DNA of 64,000 bases from positions 62,001-126,000 of the forward strand of contig CAVVIQ010000012.1 of NCBI GenBank assembly GCA_963748385.1, read 5' to 3'. The position numbers were made by a program, and so were the translations under genes. The DNA comes from Rhodoblastus sp963748385 (lineage in GTDB: Bacteria; Pseudomonadota; Alphaproteobacteria; Rhizobiales; Beijerinckiaceae). Shown here in pieces: positions 55,201 to 64,000 of the stretch (the first letter of the stretch is position 1; each line of letters opens with the position of its first letter). Under the pieces are notes generated by a model that was not told the origin of the DNA, did no database searches, and saw nothing but the letters and a program-made list of their open reading frames with translations.

Positions 55201-56691
55201 ATGGAAATCGGTCATTTCATCGGCGGCAAGCTGGTCGCGGGCAAGTCGGGCCGCTTCGCCGACGTCTTCAACCCGGCGATCGGCAAGGCCGAGAAGACGC
55301 TCGCCCTCGCCAGCAAGGCGGAAGCGCGCGCCGCCATCGAGAACGCCATCGCGGCGCAACCGGCCTGGGCGGCCGCCAACCCACAGCGCCGGGCGCGTGT
55401 GATGATGGCCTTCGTGCAGTTGCTTCACCGCGACATGGACAAGCTTGCGGCGGCGCTTTCGTGCGAGCACGGCAAGACGCTGCCCGACGCCAAGGGCGAC
55501 ATCCTCCGTGGCCTCGAGGTCGCCGAATTCTGCATCGGCGCGCCGCAGATGCTGAAGGGCGAATTCACCGACGGTGCGGGCCCCGGCATCGACATCTATT
55601 CGATGCGCCAGCCGCTCGGCGTCGTTGCGGGCATCACCCCGTTCAATTTCCCCGCCATGATCCCGATGTGGAAGTTCTGCCCGGCGATCGCCGCCGGCAA
55701 CGCCTTCATCCTGAAACCGTCGGAGCGCGCGCCTTCGGTCCCTCTCATGCTGGCGCAACTGATGCAGGAAGCGGGCCTGCCCGACGGCGTGCTTAACGTC
55801 GTCAACGGCGACAAGGAGGCGGTGGACGCCATTCTCGACGATCCCGATATCGCCGCCATCGGCTTCGTCGGCTCGACCCCGATCGCCGAATATATCTATG
55901 CCCGCGGTTGCGCCAACGGAAAGCGCGTGCAGTGTTTCGGCGGCGCCAAGAACCACATGCTGATCGCGCCCGACGCCGACCTCGACCAAGCGGTCGACGC
56001 TCTCGTCGGCGCCGGCTACGGCGCAGCGGGCGAGCGCTGCATGGCGATTTCCGTCGCCGTGCCGATCGGCCAGGAGACGGCTGACCGGCTGGTCGAGCGG
56101 CTGATTCCGCGCGTCGAGAGCCTGAAGGTCGGCCCCTACAATGGCGGCGACATGGATTTCGGCCCGCTGGTCACCGCCGAGGCCAAGAGCCGGGTGCTCG
56201 GCCTGGTGGAAAAAGGCGTCGCGGAAGGCGCCAAGCTCGTCGTCGACGGCCGGGGCTTTTCCCTGCAGGGCTACGAGGACGGCTTCTTCGTCGGCCCTTG
56301 CCTGTTCGATCATGTGAAGCCGGAGATGGAGATCTACAAGAACGAGATTTTCGGTCCGGTTCTGTCCGTCGTGCGAGCCGACAATTACGAAGAAGCGCTC
56401 GATCTGCCGATGAAGCACGAATATGGCAATGGCGTCGCCATTTTCACCCGCGATGGCGACACGGCGCGCGATTTCGCTTCCCGCATCAATGTCGGCATGG
56501 TCGGAATCAACGTGCCGATCCCCGTGCCACTCGCCTATTATACGTTCGGCGGCTGGAAGCGGTCGGGCTTCGGCGACCTCAACCAATTCGGTCCCGACGC
56601 CTTCCGCTTCTACACGCGGACCAAGACCGTCACCTCACGGTGGCCGTCGGGCGTCAAGGAAGGCGCGAGCTTCGTCATTCCGACGCTGTAA
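55201..56691 (+). CDS. mmsA: Methylmalonate-semialdehyde dehydrogenase (CoA-acylating)
   Basis: 496 residues, preceded by GGGGAGAGAC. It oxidises (methyl)malonate semialdehyde to propionyl-CoA or acetyl-CoA with NAD, the last step of valine breakdown. The N-terminus (HFIGGKLVAGKSGRFADVFNPAIG), Asn149 in ITPFNFPAMIPMW, the GSTPIAEYIYARG cofactor loop and the nucleophile Cys280 in AAGERCMAIS are all typical of the CoA-dependent ALDH6 group. A terminator lies after it, so expression may be partly separate from the downstream genes. Confidence 0.96.
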   Translation: MEIGHFIGGKLVAGKSGRFADVFNPAIGKAEKTLALASKAEARAAIENAIAAQPAWAAANPQRRARVMMAFVQLLHRDMDKLAAALSCEHGKTLPDAKGDILRGLEVAEFCIGAPQMLKGEFTDGAGPGIDIYSMRQPLGVVAGITPFNFPAMIPMWKFCPAIAAGNAFILKPSERAPSVPLMLAQLMQEAGLPDGVLNVVNGDKEAVDAILDDPDIAAIGFVGSTPIAEYIYARGCANGKRVQCFGGAKNHMLIAPDADLDQAVDALVGAGYGAAGERCMAISVAVPIGQETADRLVERLIPRVESLKVGPYNGGDMDFGPLVTAEAKSRVLGLVEKGVAEGAKLVVDGRGFSLQGYEDGFFVGPCLFDHVKPEMEIYKNEIFGPVLSVVRADNYEEALDLPMKHEYGNGVAIFTRDGDTARDFASRINVGMVGINVPIPVPLAYYTFGGWKRSGFGDLNQFGPDAFRFYTRTKTVTSRWPSGVKEGASFVIPTL

Positions 56692-56719
56692 TCGTCAGCG
56701 TTCCGCAAAGCCGGAACCC

Positions 56720-56757
56720 GCGGCCGGAAGCGCGGCAAGCGCCTCGGCCGCTTTTTT
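56720..56757 (+). terminator. Rho-independent terminator or attenuator after mmsA
   Basis: GCGGCCG (56720-56726) and CGGCCGC (56745-56751), with inner GCGC arms, followed by six T. It lies 29 bases past mmsA and 26 bases before the next start codon. The valine genes on either side belong to the same pathway, so partial read-through would set a higher mmsA dose. Confidence 0.85.
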
Positions 56758-56782
56758 GGATCAACGTTTCCGCAGGTGGACG

Positions 56783-57931
56783 ATGGATTTTGGCTTGAGT
56801 GAGGAGCAATCCGCGATTTTCGACTTGGCGAGGGCGTTCGGCGCGGAACGTCTCGCGCCCGGCGCGGCCCAGTGGGACCAGACCAAGACGCTCCCCGTCG
56901 ACGTCTTGCGCGAGGCCGCCGCGCTCGGCCTCGGCGCCATCTATGCGGCCGAGGAATTCGGCGGCTCCGGCCTCACGCGCCTCGACGCGGCCCTGATTTT
57001 CGAAGGGCTTTCCATGGGATGCCCGTCGGTCGCGGCCTTCCTGTCGATTCACAACATGTGCGCCTGGATGATCGACGCTTTCGGCAGCGTCGCGCTGCGT
57101 TCGACCTGGACGCCGAAGCTCGCCACAATGGAGGCGATCGCCTCCTATTGCCTGACCGAACCCGGCTCCGGTTCGGACGCCGCCGCCTTGCGCGCCACCG
57201 CGGTCCGTGACGACGACCATTTGGTTCTGAACGGATCGAAGGCCTTCATTTCCGGCGCCGGCCTGTCCGACGTCTATGTGGTGATGTGCCGGACGGGCGC
57301 AGCCGGCGCCTCGGGCGTTTCCGCGGTGCTGGTGGAAAAAGGCGCGCCGGGCCTCAGCTTCGGCGCCAACGAGAAGAAGATGGGCTGGAACGCCCAGCCC
57401 ACGGCGGAAGTCCGCTTCGACGATTGCCGCGTGCCGGCGACGAACCTGCTCGGGGTCGAAGGCGACGGATTCAAATACGCCATGCAGGGCCTGAACGGCG
57501 GCAGGCTCAATATCGCCGCCTGCGCCCTGGGCGGCGCCCAGGCCGCGCTGGACAAGGCCCTGTCCTATGTTGGCGAGCGCAAGGCCTTCGGCCACACGAT
57601 CGACCGCTTCCAGGCCCTGCAGTTCAAGCTCGCGGACATGGAGATCGCGCTGCAGGCGGGCCGGACCTTCCTGAGGCAGGCGGCCTGGAAGCTCGACGCG
57701 AAGGCGCCCGACGCCGCAAAATTCTGCGCCATGGCGAAATGTTTCGTGACCGACGCCGCGTCCGACGTCGCGAACGCCGCGCTGCAGCTGCATGGCGGCT
57801 ATGGCTATCTCGCCGATTTCGGCGTCGAGAAGATCGTGCGCGACCTCCGCGTCCATCAGATCCTCGAGGGCACCAATGAAATCATGCGCCTGATCACGGC
57901 GCGGGCCCTGCTTGCGGAGCGCAACCAATGA
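56783..57931 (+). CDS. Acyl-CoA dehydrogenase, probable isobutyryl-CoA dehydrogenase
   Basis: 382 residues from ATG 56783, preceded by AGGTGGAC. It should oxidise isobutyryl-CoA to methacrylyl-CoA with FAD. ASYCLTEPGSGSDAAALRATAVRD binds FAD, ALQLHGGYGYLADFGVEKIVRDLRVHQILEGTNEIMR contains the catalytic Glu near the C-terminus. The assignment to isobutyryl-CoA rests on its position between mmsA and the 3-hydroxyisobutyryl-CoA hydrolase gene. Stop and next start overlap by four bases. Confidence 0.92.
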   Translation: MDFGLSEEQSAIFDLARAFGAERLAPGAAQWDQTKTLPVDVLREAAALGLGAIYAAEEFGGSGLTRLDAALIFEGLSMGCPSVAAFLSIHNMCAWMIDAFGSVALRSTWTPKLATMEAIASYCLTEPGSGSDAAALRATAVRDDDHLVLNGSKAFISGAGLSDVYVVMCRTGAAGASGVSAVLVEKGAPGLSFGANEKKMGWNAQPTAEVRFDDCRVPATNLLGVEGDGFKYAMQGLNGGRLNIAACALGGAQAALDKALSYVGERKAFGHTIDRFQALQFKLADMEIALQAGRTFLRQAAWKLDAKAPDAAKFCAMAKCFVTDAASDVANAALQLHGGYGYLADFGVEKIVRDLRVHQILEGTNEIMRLITARALLAERNQ

Positions 57932-58989
57932 CCGACGACGTCCTGATCCGCAAGGAAGGCAAGGCGGGCCGCATCACGCTCAACCGCCCGGCCGCGCTGA
58001 ACGCGCTCACCTGGCCGATGGCGCTCGAAATCGAAAAGGCGATCGACGCTTGGGCGCACGATCCCGACGTCCGGATCGTGGTGGTCGACGCCGCGGGGGA
58101 AAAGGCGTTCTGCGCCGGCGGCGACATCGCCGAACTTTACCGGATCGGCCGCAGCGGGGATTTCGACTACGGCAAGAATTTCTGGTCGGACGAATACCGG
58201 CTGAACGCCAAGATCCATCGTTACCCGAAGCCCTATGTCGCCTTCATGGACGGCATCGTCATGGGCGGCGGCGTCGGCGTCTCGGCGCATGGATCGCATC
58301 GGATCGTCACCGAGCGCTCGAGGGTGGCCATGCCCGAAACGGGCATCGGGCTGATTCCCGATGTCGGCGGAACCTATCTGCTGTCGCGCGCGCCCGGCCG
58401 GTGCGGAGAATATCTGGCGATGTCGGCGGCGCCGATGGGACCGGGCGACGCCATTTACGCCGGTTTCGCCGACGAATACATGCCCGGCGGCAACAAGGCG
58501 CAGGCGATTGCGGCATTATGCGAGATCGGCGATCCGCAAGCGCTGGAAGCCTTTTGCGAACCGCCGCCGGCCAGCGCGCTCGCCGCGCGCCGCGGGGAAA
58601 TCGACGCACTGTTCGTCGGCCCCGACGCGCTGGCGTGCGTCCAGGCCCTTGAGGCCAGCCCTACGCCTTTCGCGGCGGAAGCCGCCAAGGCCATCCGCCG
58701 CAACTCGCCGCTCTCCGTGGCGGTCGCCGTCGAAGCCGTTCGCCGCGCCCGCACGCTGGCCTCGATCGAGGACGTCCTGGCGCTGGAATATCGCTTCACC
58801 TCCCGTTGCCAGGACCAGGCCGAGTTTCTCGAAGGCATCCGCGCGGCCGTCATCGACAAGGACCGCAAGCCGCAGTGGCGCCCTTCCCGCCTTGAAGATC
58901 TCGACTTCTCCCGGGCGGCCGCGCTGTTGAGCCCGCTTGGCGCTGACGAGCTGTCGCTTGCCGCGCCGGTGAAACGAACCGCCCCCTGA
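57928..58989 (+). CDS. 3-hydroxyisobutyryl-CoA hydrolase
   Basis: 353 residues with a crotonase fold: LNRPAALNALTWPMALEIEKAI, then AFCAGGDIAELYRIG (first oxyanion-hole segment) and the ETGIGLIPDVGGTYLLSRAPG segment with the catalytic Glu. The C-terminal extension (SLSVAVAVEAVRRARTLASIEDVLALEYRF) distinguishes hydrolases of the HIBCH group from ordinary hydratases of about 260 residues. It frees 3-hydroxyisobutyrate from CoA. It is translationally coupled (ATGA) to the dehydrogenase gene upstream. Confidence 0.93.
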   Translation: MTDDVLIRKEGKAGRITLNRPAALNALTWPMALEIEKAIDAWAHDPDVRIVVVDAAGEKAFCAGGDIAELYRIGRSGDFDYGKNFWSDEYRLNAKIHRYPKPYVAFMDGIVMGGGVGVSAHGSHRIVTERSRVAMPETGIGLIPDVGGTYLLSRAPGRCGEYLAMSAAPMGPGDAIYAGFADEYMPGGNKAQAIAALCEIGDPQALEAFCEPPPASALAARRGEIDALFVGPDALACVQALEASPTPFAAEAAKAIRRNSPLSVAVAVEAVRRARTLASIEDVLALEYRFTSRCQDQAEFLEGIRAAVIDKDRKPQWRPSRLEDLDFSRAAALLSPLGADELSLAAPVKRTAP

Positions 58990-59058
58990 CGTGAGCGTTC
59001 CCCTCCGCGCCGTGGCGCGGAAGGCGGCAGAAAGACAAGAATCGGAGGACGACGTCTC

Positions 59059-59949
59059 ATGAAAACAATCGCTTTCATTGGCCTCGGCAACATGGGCCTG
59101 CCCATGGCTCGCAATCTGGCCAAGGCGGGTTTTGAGGTGCGTGGTTTCGATACCGCACCCGGCGCCGCAGCCGCGGCGGGCGCCGCCGGCCTCGTTACGG
59201 CCCCGACCGTCAGGGACGCTGTCGCGGGCGCGGACGTCGTCGTCACCATGCTGCCGAACGGCGCCATATTGCGTAAGGTCTATGACGACGTGGTTCCGCT
59301 GGCCAAAGCCGGCGCGCTATTGATCGACTGTTCGACGGTGGATGTCGACAGCGCCCGCGCCGCCCACGCAGCAGCGCGCAAGGCCGGCCTCAATTCCGTC
59401 GACGCGCCGGTTTCGGGCGGCGTTGGCGGCGCGGCGGCGGGAACCCTGACCTTCATGGCCGGCGGCGGCAAGGACGCGTTCGAACGCGCCCGTCCCGCGC
59501 TTTCGGCCATGGGCAAGAACCTCGTCTATTGCGGAGACGCCGGCGCCGGCCAGGCCGCCAAGATCTGCAACAACATGGTGCTCGGCATTTCCATGATCGC
59601 CGTTTGCGAAGCCTTCGCTTTGGCGGACAGGCTGGGCCTCGACCGGCAGGCGATGTTCGATGTCGTCTCCACCTCTTCGGGCCAATGCTGGTCGATCAAC
59701 ACCTATTGCCCGGCGCCCGGCGTCGGCCCAAAATCGCCCGCCGACAATGATTACGCGCCCGGCTTCGCGGCGCCTCTGATGTTGAAGGACTTGAATCTGA
59801 GCCAGGATGCGGCGAGAAGCGTCGGCGCGGAAACGCCGCTCGGACGCCATGCCGCCGAACTTTACGCCCGCTTCGTCGCCGAAGGCGGCGCGAACAAGGA
59901 TTTTTCCGGCGTCCTGCCCTGGCTCGCCGCGATGGCCCGCGACGCCTGA
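59059..59949 (+). CDS. mmsB: 3-hydroxyisobutyrate dehydrogenase
   Basis: 296 residues, preceded by GGAGGACGACG. It oxidises 3-hydroxyisobutyrate to methylmalonate semialdehyde with NAD. IAFIGLGNMGLPMARNLAKAGFEV is the Rossmann start; DAPVSGGVGGAAAGTLTFMAGG is the substrate segment; Lys168 in GAGQAAKICNNM is the catalytic Lys; LKDLNLSQDAA closes the all-helical C-terminal domain. It completes the valine route with the flanking genes and lies 69 bases after the hydrolase gene. Confidence 0.96.
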   Translation: MKTIAFIGLGNMGLPMARNLAKAGFEVRGFDTAPGAAAAAGAAGLVTAPTVRDAVAGADVVVTMLPNGAILRKVYDDVVPLAKAGALLIDCSTVDVDSARAAHAAARKAGLNSVDAPVSGGVGGAAAGTLTFMAGGGKDAFERARPALSAMGKNLVYCGDAGAGQAAKICNNMVLGISMIAVCEAFALADRLGLDRQAMFDVVSTSSGQCWSINTYCPAPGVGPKSPADNDYAPGFAAPLMLKDLNLSQDAARSVGAETPLGRHAAELYARFVAEGGANKDFSGVLPWLAAMARDA

Positions 59950-59979
59950 TCAGATCAAAAATCGATAGGGGAGACGACC

Positions 59980-60765
59980 ATGTCGGAAGGCAACGAAGCC
60001 GAAGTCATTCTGGTGGAGCGCGAGGACCGGGTCGCGCTCGTGCGCCTCAACCGGCCGAAAGCGCTCAACGCGCTGAACAGCGCTGTGATGCGCGCCATGG
60101 CGGAGACCGTCCGTGCTCTCGACATTGACGACGGCGTCGGCGCGATTGTGATCGCCGGCTCCGAGAGGGCCTTCGCCGCTGGAGCGGACATCAAGGAAAT
60201 GGTCGATCGTTCGGCTGCGGAAATGCTGATGCTCGACTGGTTCGCTGGCTGGGACGCGGTCGCCAGGTGCCGCACGCCGCTGATCGCCGCGGTTTCGGGC
60301 TTTGCGCTTGGGGGCGGATGCGAGCTCGCCTTGATGTGCGATCTGATCATCGCCTCGGAGACCGCGAAATTTGGCCAGCCCGAGATCAAGCTCGGGGTGA
60401 TCCCGGCGATGGGCGGATCGCAGCGCCTCACACGCGCGATCGGCAAATACAAGGCGATGGATCTGATCCTCACCGGACGGATGATCGACGCCCACGAGGC
60501 CGACCGCGCGGGCTTCGTTTCGCGCGTCGTTCCCGCCGAGCGGTTCATGGACGAAGTGATGGAAACCGCGCAAGCCATCGCCGGCTTTGGCAAGCCTTCG
60601 ATGGTCCTCGCCAAGGAAGTCGTCAACAGGGCGTTGGAAGTCTCCCTGAGCGAGGGCGTCCTGTATGAGCGCCGCGTCTTCCACGGCCTGTTTGCGACGG
60701 ACGATCAAAAGGAAGGCATGCGCGCCTTCATCGAAAAACGGCCGCCGAAATTCAGCCATTCCTGA
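59980..60765 (+). CDS. Enoyl-CoA hydratase (crotonase type)
   Basis: 261 residues, the normal length. VALVRLNRPKALNALNSAVMRAMAETV starts the fold; AFAAGADIKEMVDRSA is the first oxyanion loop; CELALMCDLIIASETAKFGQPEIKLGVIPAMGGSQRLTRAIG carries both catalytic Glu positions. It should hydrate methacrylyl-CoA or short 2-enoyl-CoAs, supplying the step between the acyl-CoA dehydrogenase and the hydrolase. It is 30 bases after mmsB, so it is the last gene of the plus-strand operon. Confidence 0.95.
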   Translation: MSEGNEAEVILVEREDRVALVRLNRPKALNALNSAVMRAMAETVRALDIDDGVGAIVIAGSERAFAAGADIKEMVDRSAAEMLMLDWFAGWDAVARCRTPLIAAVSGFALGGGCELALMCDLIIASETAKFGQPEIKLGVIPAMGGSQRLTRAIGKYKAMDLILTGRMIDAHEADRAGFVSRVVPAERFMDEVMETAQAIAGFGKPSMVLAKEVVNRALEVSLSEGVLYERRVFHGLFATDDQKEGMRAFIEKRPPKFSHS

Positions 60766-60792
60766 AAAAAGGACGGGCGGCTTCAGTCCGCC
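60765..60792 (-). terminator. Terminator of the minus-strand CoA-transferase gene
   Basis: GGCGG (60776-60780) and CCGCC (60788-60792) with a 7-base loop. On minus this is followed by CGTCC and then six T. The hairpin overlaps the stop codon region of the CoA-transferase gene and lies at the junction with the convergent hydratase gene. Confidence 0.65.
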
Positions 60793-61937
60793 TGGTCTGT
60801 CGCGGCGCCGCTTCTTTTCAGCTCGGCGGCCTCGTTGGCGCTGTAGCCGCATTCGGCCAGGATCGCGTCGGTGTCGGCCCCGATTTCCGGCGGCGGCTTG
60901 GGCTTGTCGAGACTGGCCCTGGCGAAGCGCGGCGCCGGCGCCGGCTGGACGAACGTCCCGGCTGCGATGAACGAGCCGCGCGCCGCGAGATGCGGATGGG
61001 AAGCCGCCTCGCCGAGGTCGAGCACCGGCGCGACGCAAGCGTCGGTCATTTGCAGCAATTCGGTCCATTCGGCGCGACTGCGGCCGCGGAAAATTCCGGC
61101 CAGTTTTTCGCGCAGGACCGGCCAATGGCTGCGGTCGTACTGGCGGCGCGCATCTTCGGAGTCGAGGCCGATTTTTTGCGCCAGCTCCTGAAAGAATTTC
61201 GGCTCGATCGCGCCGACGGCGACATCGAGTCCGTCCGCCGTCTCGTAGCAGTCGTACCATGGCGCGCCGCCGTCCAGAATATTGTCGCCGCGCTCCGCCG
61301 ACCAGACGCCGCCGGCGCGAAGCGAGCAGAACATGGCCATCAGCGAGGCGACGCCATCGACCATGGCGGCGTCAACCACATCGCCAACGCCAGTGGCTTT
61401 GGCGTTCAATAGCCCGGCGAGCAGGCCAAGCGCCAGATAAAGCGCGCCGCCGCCGTAATCGCCGACCAGATTGAGCGGCGCAAGCGGCCTTTCGCCCTTG
61501 CGGCCGATGGCGGAAAGCGCGCCCGAAAGAGCGATGTAATTGATGTCGTGGCCAGCAACGTTGGCCAGCGGTCCGCTCTGACCAAAGCCGGTCATGCGGC
61601 CAAACACCAGTTTCGGATTGCGCGTGAGGCACACATCGGGGCCAAATCCGAGACGCTCGGCGACGCCCGGCCGGAATCCCTCGATCAAGCCATCGGCCGT
61701 TTCGACCAACCGCAGCAGGATTTCCACCGCCTCCGGCTTTTTCAGATCGAGCGCGATGGAGCGGCGGCCCCGCGCGACAAAATCGACCTCGCGCGGGAGG
61801 GGCAAGCCGAGCGAACTGCCGCCCGGCCGGTCGACGCAGATGACGTCGGCGCCGAGATCCGCGAGCAGCATGGCGCACATCGGCCCCGGCCCGACGCCGG
61901 CGATTTCGATGATCCTGACACCGGTCAGCGGACCCAC
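60783..61937 (-). CDS. CoA-transferase family III, alpha-methylacyl-CoA racemase-like
   Basis: 384 residues. GPLTGVRIIEIAGVGPGPMCAMLLADLGADVICVDRPGG is the CaiB/BaiF start with the AMACR-like IAGVGPGP variant. GLIEGFRPGVAERLGFGPD, LVFGRMTGFGQSGPLA and GHDINYIALSGALSAIG are further AMACR markers. AMACR proteins epimerise (2R)-methylacyl-CoA so that branched fatty acids can be oxidised; that fits the acyl-CoA dehydrogenase and thiolase genes beside it. A CoA-transfer role cannot be excluded. It lies 12 bases after the dehydrogenase gene on the same strand. Confidence 0.9.
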   Translation of the reverse strand: MGPLTGVRIIEIAGVGPGPMCAMLLADLGADVICVDRPGGSSLGLPLPREVDFVARGRRSIALDLKKPEAVEILLRLVETADGLIEGFRPGVAERLGFGPDVCLTRNPKLVFGRMTGFGQSGPLANVAGHDINYIALSGALSAIGRKGERPLAPLNLVGDYGGGALYLALGLLAGLLNAKATGVGDVVDAAMVDGVASLMAMFCSLRAGGVWSAERGDNILDGGAPWYDCYETADGLDVAVGAIEPKFFQELAQKIGLDSEDARRQYDRSHWPVLREKLAGIFRGRSRAEWTELLQMTDACVAPVLDLGEAASHPHLAARGSFIAAGTFVQPAPAPRFARASLDKPKPPPEIGADTDAILAECGYSANEAAELKRSGAATDQAD

Positions 61938-61949
61938 GATTTTCTCCGT

Positions 61950-63077
61950 TCAGAGGTTGCGCGCGATGACCATGCGCTGAATGTCGCTGGTCCCTTCGTA
62001 GATCTGGCAGACCCGCACGTCGCGGCAGATGCGCTCGACCGCATAGTCGCATGTATAGCCGGCGCCGCCGAGAATTTGCAGCGCGGCAGAACAGACCCGC
62101 TCGGCCATTTCCGACGCGAACAACTTGGCCATCGAGGCTTCCGACAGGCAGGGTTGGCCGGCCTCGCGCAGTTGCGCGGCGTGATGAACCAGTTGTCGCG
62201 CCGCTTCGATTTCGGTCGCCATGCTGGCGAGGCGAAAGGCCACGGCCTGATGTTCGAAAATCGGCTGGCCGAAAGTCACGCGGTCGCGCGCATAATCGCG
62301 CGCGATCTCGAAGGCCGCGCGCGCCATGCCGACCGATTGCGCCGCGATGCCGACGCGCCCGCCTTCGAGATTGGACAGCGCGATGCGATAGCCCTCCCCT
62401 TCCGCGCCGAGCCGCAGAGAGGCCGGCAGGCGCATGTCGTCGAACGCGATCTGGCAGGTGTCGGAGGAATGCTGGCCGAGCTTTTCCTCGACCCGCACCA
62501 CCTTGTAGCCGGGCGTGTCGGTCGGCACGATAAAGGCGGAAATGCCTTTCTTGCCGGCGGCCGGATCGGTCACCGCGAAGGTGATGATGACGTTGCCGTT
62601 CTTGCCCGAAGTGATGAATTGCTTGGTCCCCGACAATACATAGGAATCGCCGTCGCGCCGGGCGCGTGCGCGCAGGCTGGAGGCGTCGGACCCCGCCTGC
62701 GGCTCGGTCAGGGCGAAGCCTCCGATCCATTCGCCGCTGGTCAGTTTCGGCAGGAAGCGCTGCTTCTGCTCCTCCGCGCCGAACTTGAGGATCGGGCCGC
62801 AGCCGACCGAATTATGCACGCTCAAAATGGTCGAACAGGCGCCGTCGCCGGCGGCGATTTCCTCCAGCACGCAGGCGTAGGCCACTGCGCCGACATCCGA
62901 GCCGCCATAAGCTTCCGGCGTCGTCATGCCGAGAAAGCCGAGAGCCCCCATTTCGGTCAGCTCCTCGCGCGGGAAACGATGGTCGCGGTCGCGCGCGGCG
63001 GCGGTGGGCGCCAGTTTTTCCTGCGCGTAATCGCGCGCCATCTTGCGGATTTCGGCCTGCGTCTCATTCAGCAACAT
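61950..63077 (-). CDS. Acyl-CoA dehydrogenase, short/branched-chain type
   Basis: 375 residues. FALTEPQAGSDASSLRARARRDGDSYVLSGTKQFITSG binds FAD; YTCDYAVERICRDVRVCQIYEGTSDIQRMVIARNL holds the catalytic Glu in YEGTSDIQR. The N-terminus (RKMARDYAQEKLAPTAAARDRDHRFPREELTEMGALGFLG) is ordinary for the family. It differs clearly from the dehydrogenase at 56783. It lies 10 bases after the thiolase gene and upstream of the AMACR-like gene, so the three form one operon for branched-chain beta-oxidation. Confidence 0.95.
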   Translation of the reverse strand: MLLNETQAEIRKMARDYAQEKLAPTAAARDRDHRFPREELTEMGALGFLGMTTPEAYGGSDVGAVAYACVLEEIAAGDGACSTILSVHNSVGCGPILKFGAEEQKQRFLPKLTSGEWIGGFALTEPQAGSDASSLRARARRDGDSYVLSGTKQFITSGKNGNVIITFAVTDPAAGKKGISAFIVPTDTPGYKVVRVEEKLGQHSSDTCQIAFDDMRLPASLRLGAEGEGYRIALSNLEGGRVGIAAQSVGMARAAFEIARDYARDRVTFGQPIFEHQAVAFRLASMATEIEAARQLVHHAAQLREAGQPCLSEASMAKLFASEMAERVCSAALQILGGAGYTCDYAVERICRDVRVCQIYEGTSDIQRMVIARNL

Positions 63078-63087
63078 GGCGCGTCCT

Positions 63088-64000
<913 letters not shown>

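Overview
The window reads as chromosomal DNA of a high-GC alphaproteobacterium of the order Hyphomicrobiales (Rhizobiales). The support is the C4-pathway 5-aminolevulinate synthase, a class I lysyl-tRNA synthetase, an alphaproteobacterial RpoH, the folA-hflK-hflC-degP run, a DUF952-pyrD pair and a PdhS-type histidine kinase. A Beijerinckiaceae or Methylocystaceae relative fits the overall impression, but this is inference; no marker in the window settles the family.

Layout. 1-33300 is mostly core: a PdhS-like sensor kinase (5' end outside), two paralogous outer-membrane beta-barrels, purA behind a 43-bp tandem repeat, rpoH, an aromatic/aspartate aminotransferase, a DUF4139 protein, a lytic transglycosylase, hemA, an orphan LuxR-type response regulator, a GT4 glycosyltransferase, DUF952-pyrD-DUF938, lysK, a membrane GT2, a solute-binding protein, a sulfatase, a SCO protein, and a TriABC-like RND pump with two lipoprotein adaptors and a divergent TetR regulator. 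tRNA-Glu(CTC) at 33220 marks the start of an accessory stretch (about 33300-37390) with a zinc-ribbon protein, a PEP-CTERM-like protein, a His-tract secreted protein, a GT32-type transferase and a pseudogene fragment. It lies between two 34-bp direct repeats. A SulP transporter and an IS3 remnant follow.

39323-44396 returns to core genes: degP, hflC, hflK, folA and two small exported proteins. 44397-54331 is a surface-polysaccharide region: a packed five-gene minus-strand run (sulfotransferase-like, NeuD-like acyltransferase, beta-propeller glycosidase-like, DegT aminotransferase, WbqC) between two IS21-type relics, then an OafA-type acyltransferase, a methyltransferase and a GT2. 55201-64000 is valine/branched acyl-CoA catabolism: mmsA, isobutyryl-CoA dehydrogenase, 3-hydroxyisobutyryl-CoA hydrolase, mmsB and an enoyl-CoA hydratase on plus; a CoA-transferase family III protein, a second acyl-CoA dehydrogenase and a thiolase (5' end outside) on minus.

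A cross-cutting observation is that five otherwise normal genes (pdhS-like, DUF4139, DUF938, lysK, degT) are broken by six single-base insertions, all +1 in the sense of the gene. Removing one base at each site restores full family length. This looks more like insertion-type sequencing error than gene decay. The best candidates for under-described biology are the five-gene polysaccharide cassette, the repeat-flanked tRNA-adjacent island and the repeat array before purA.
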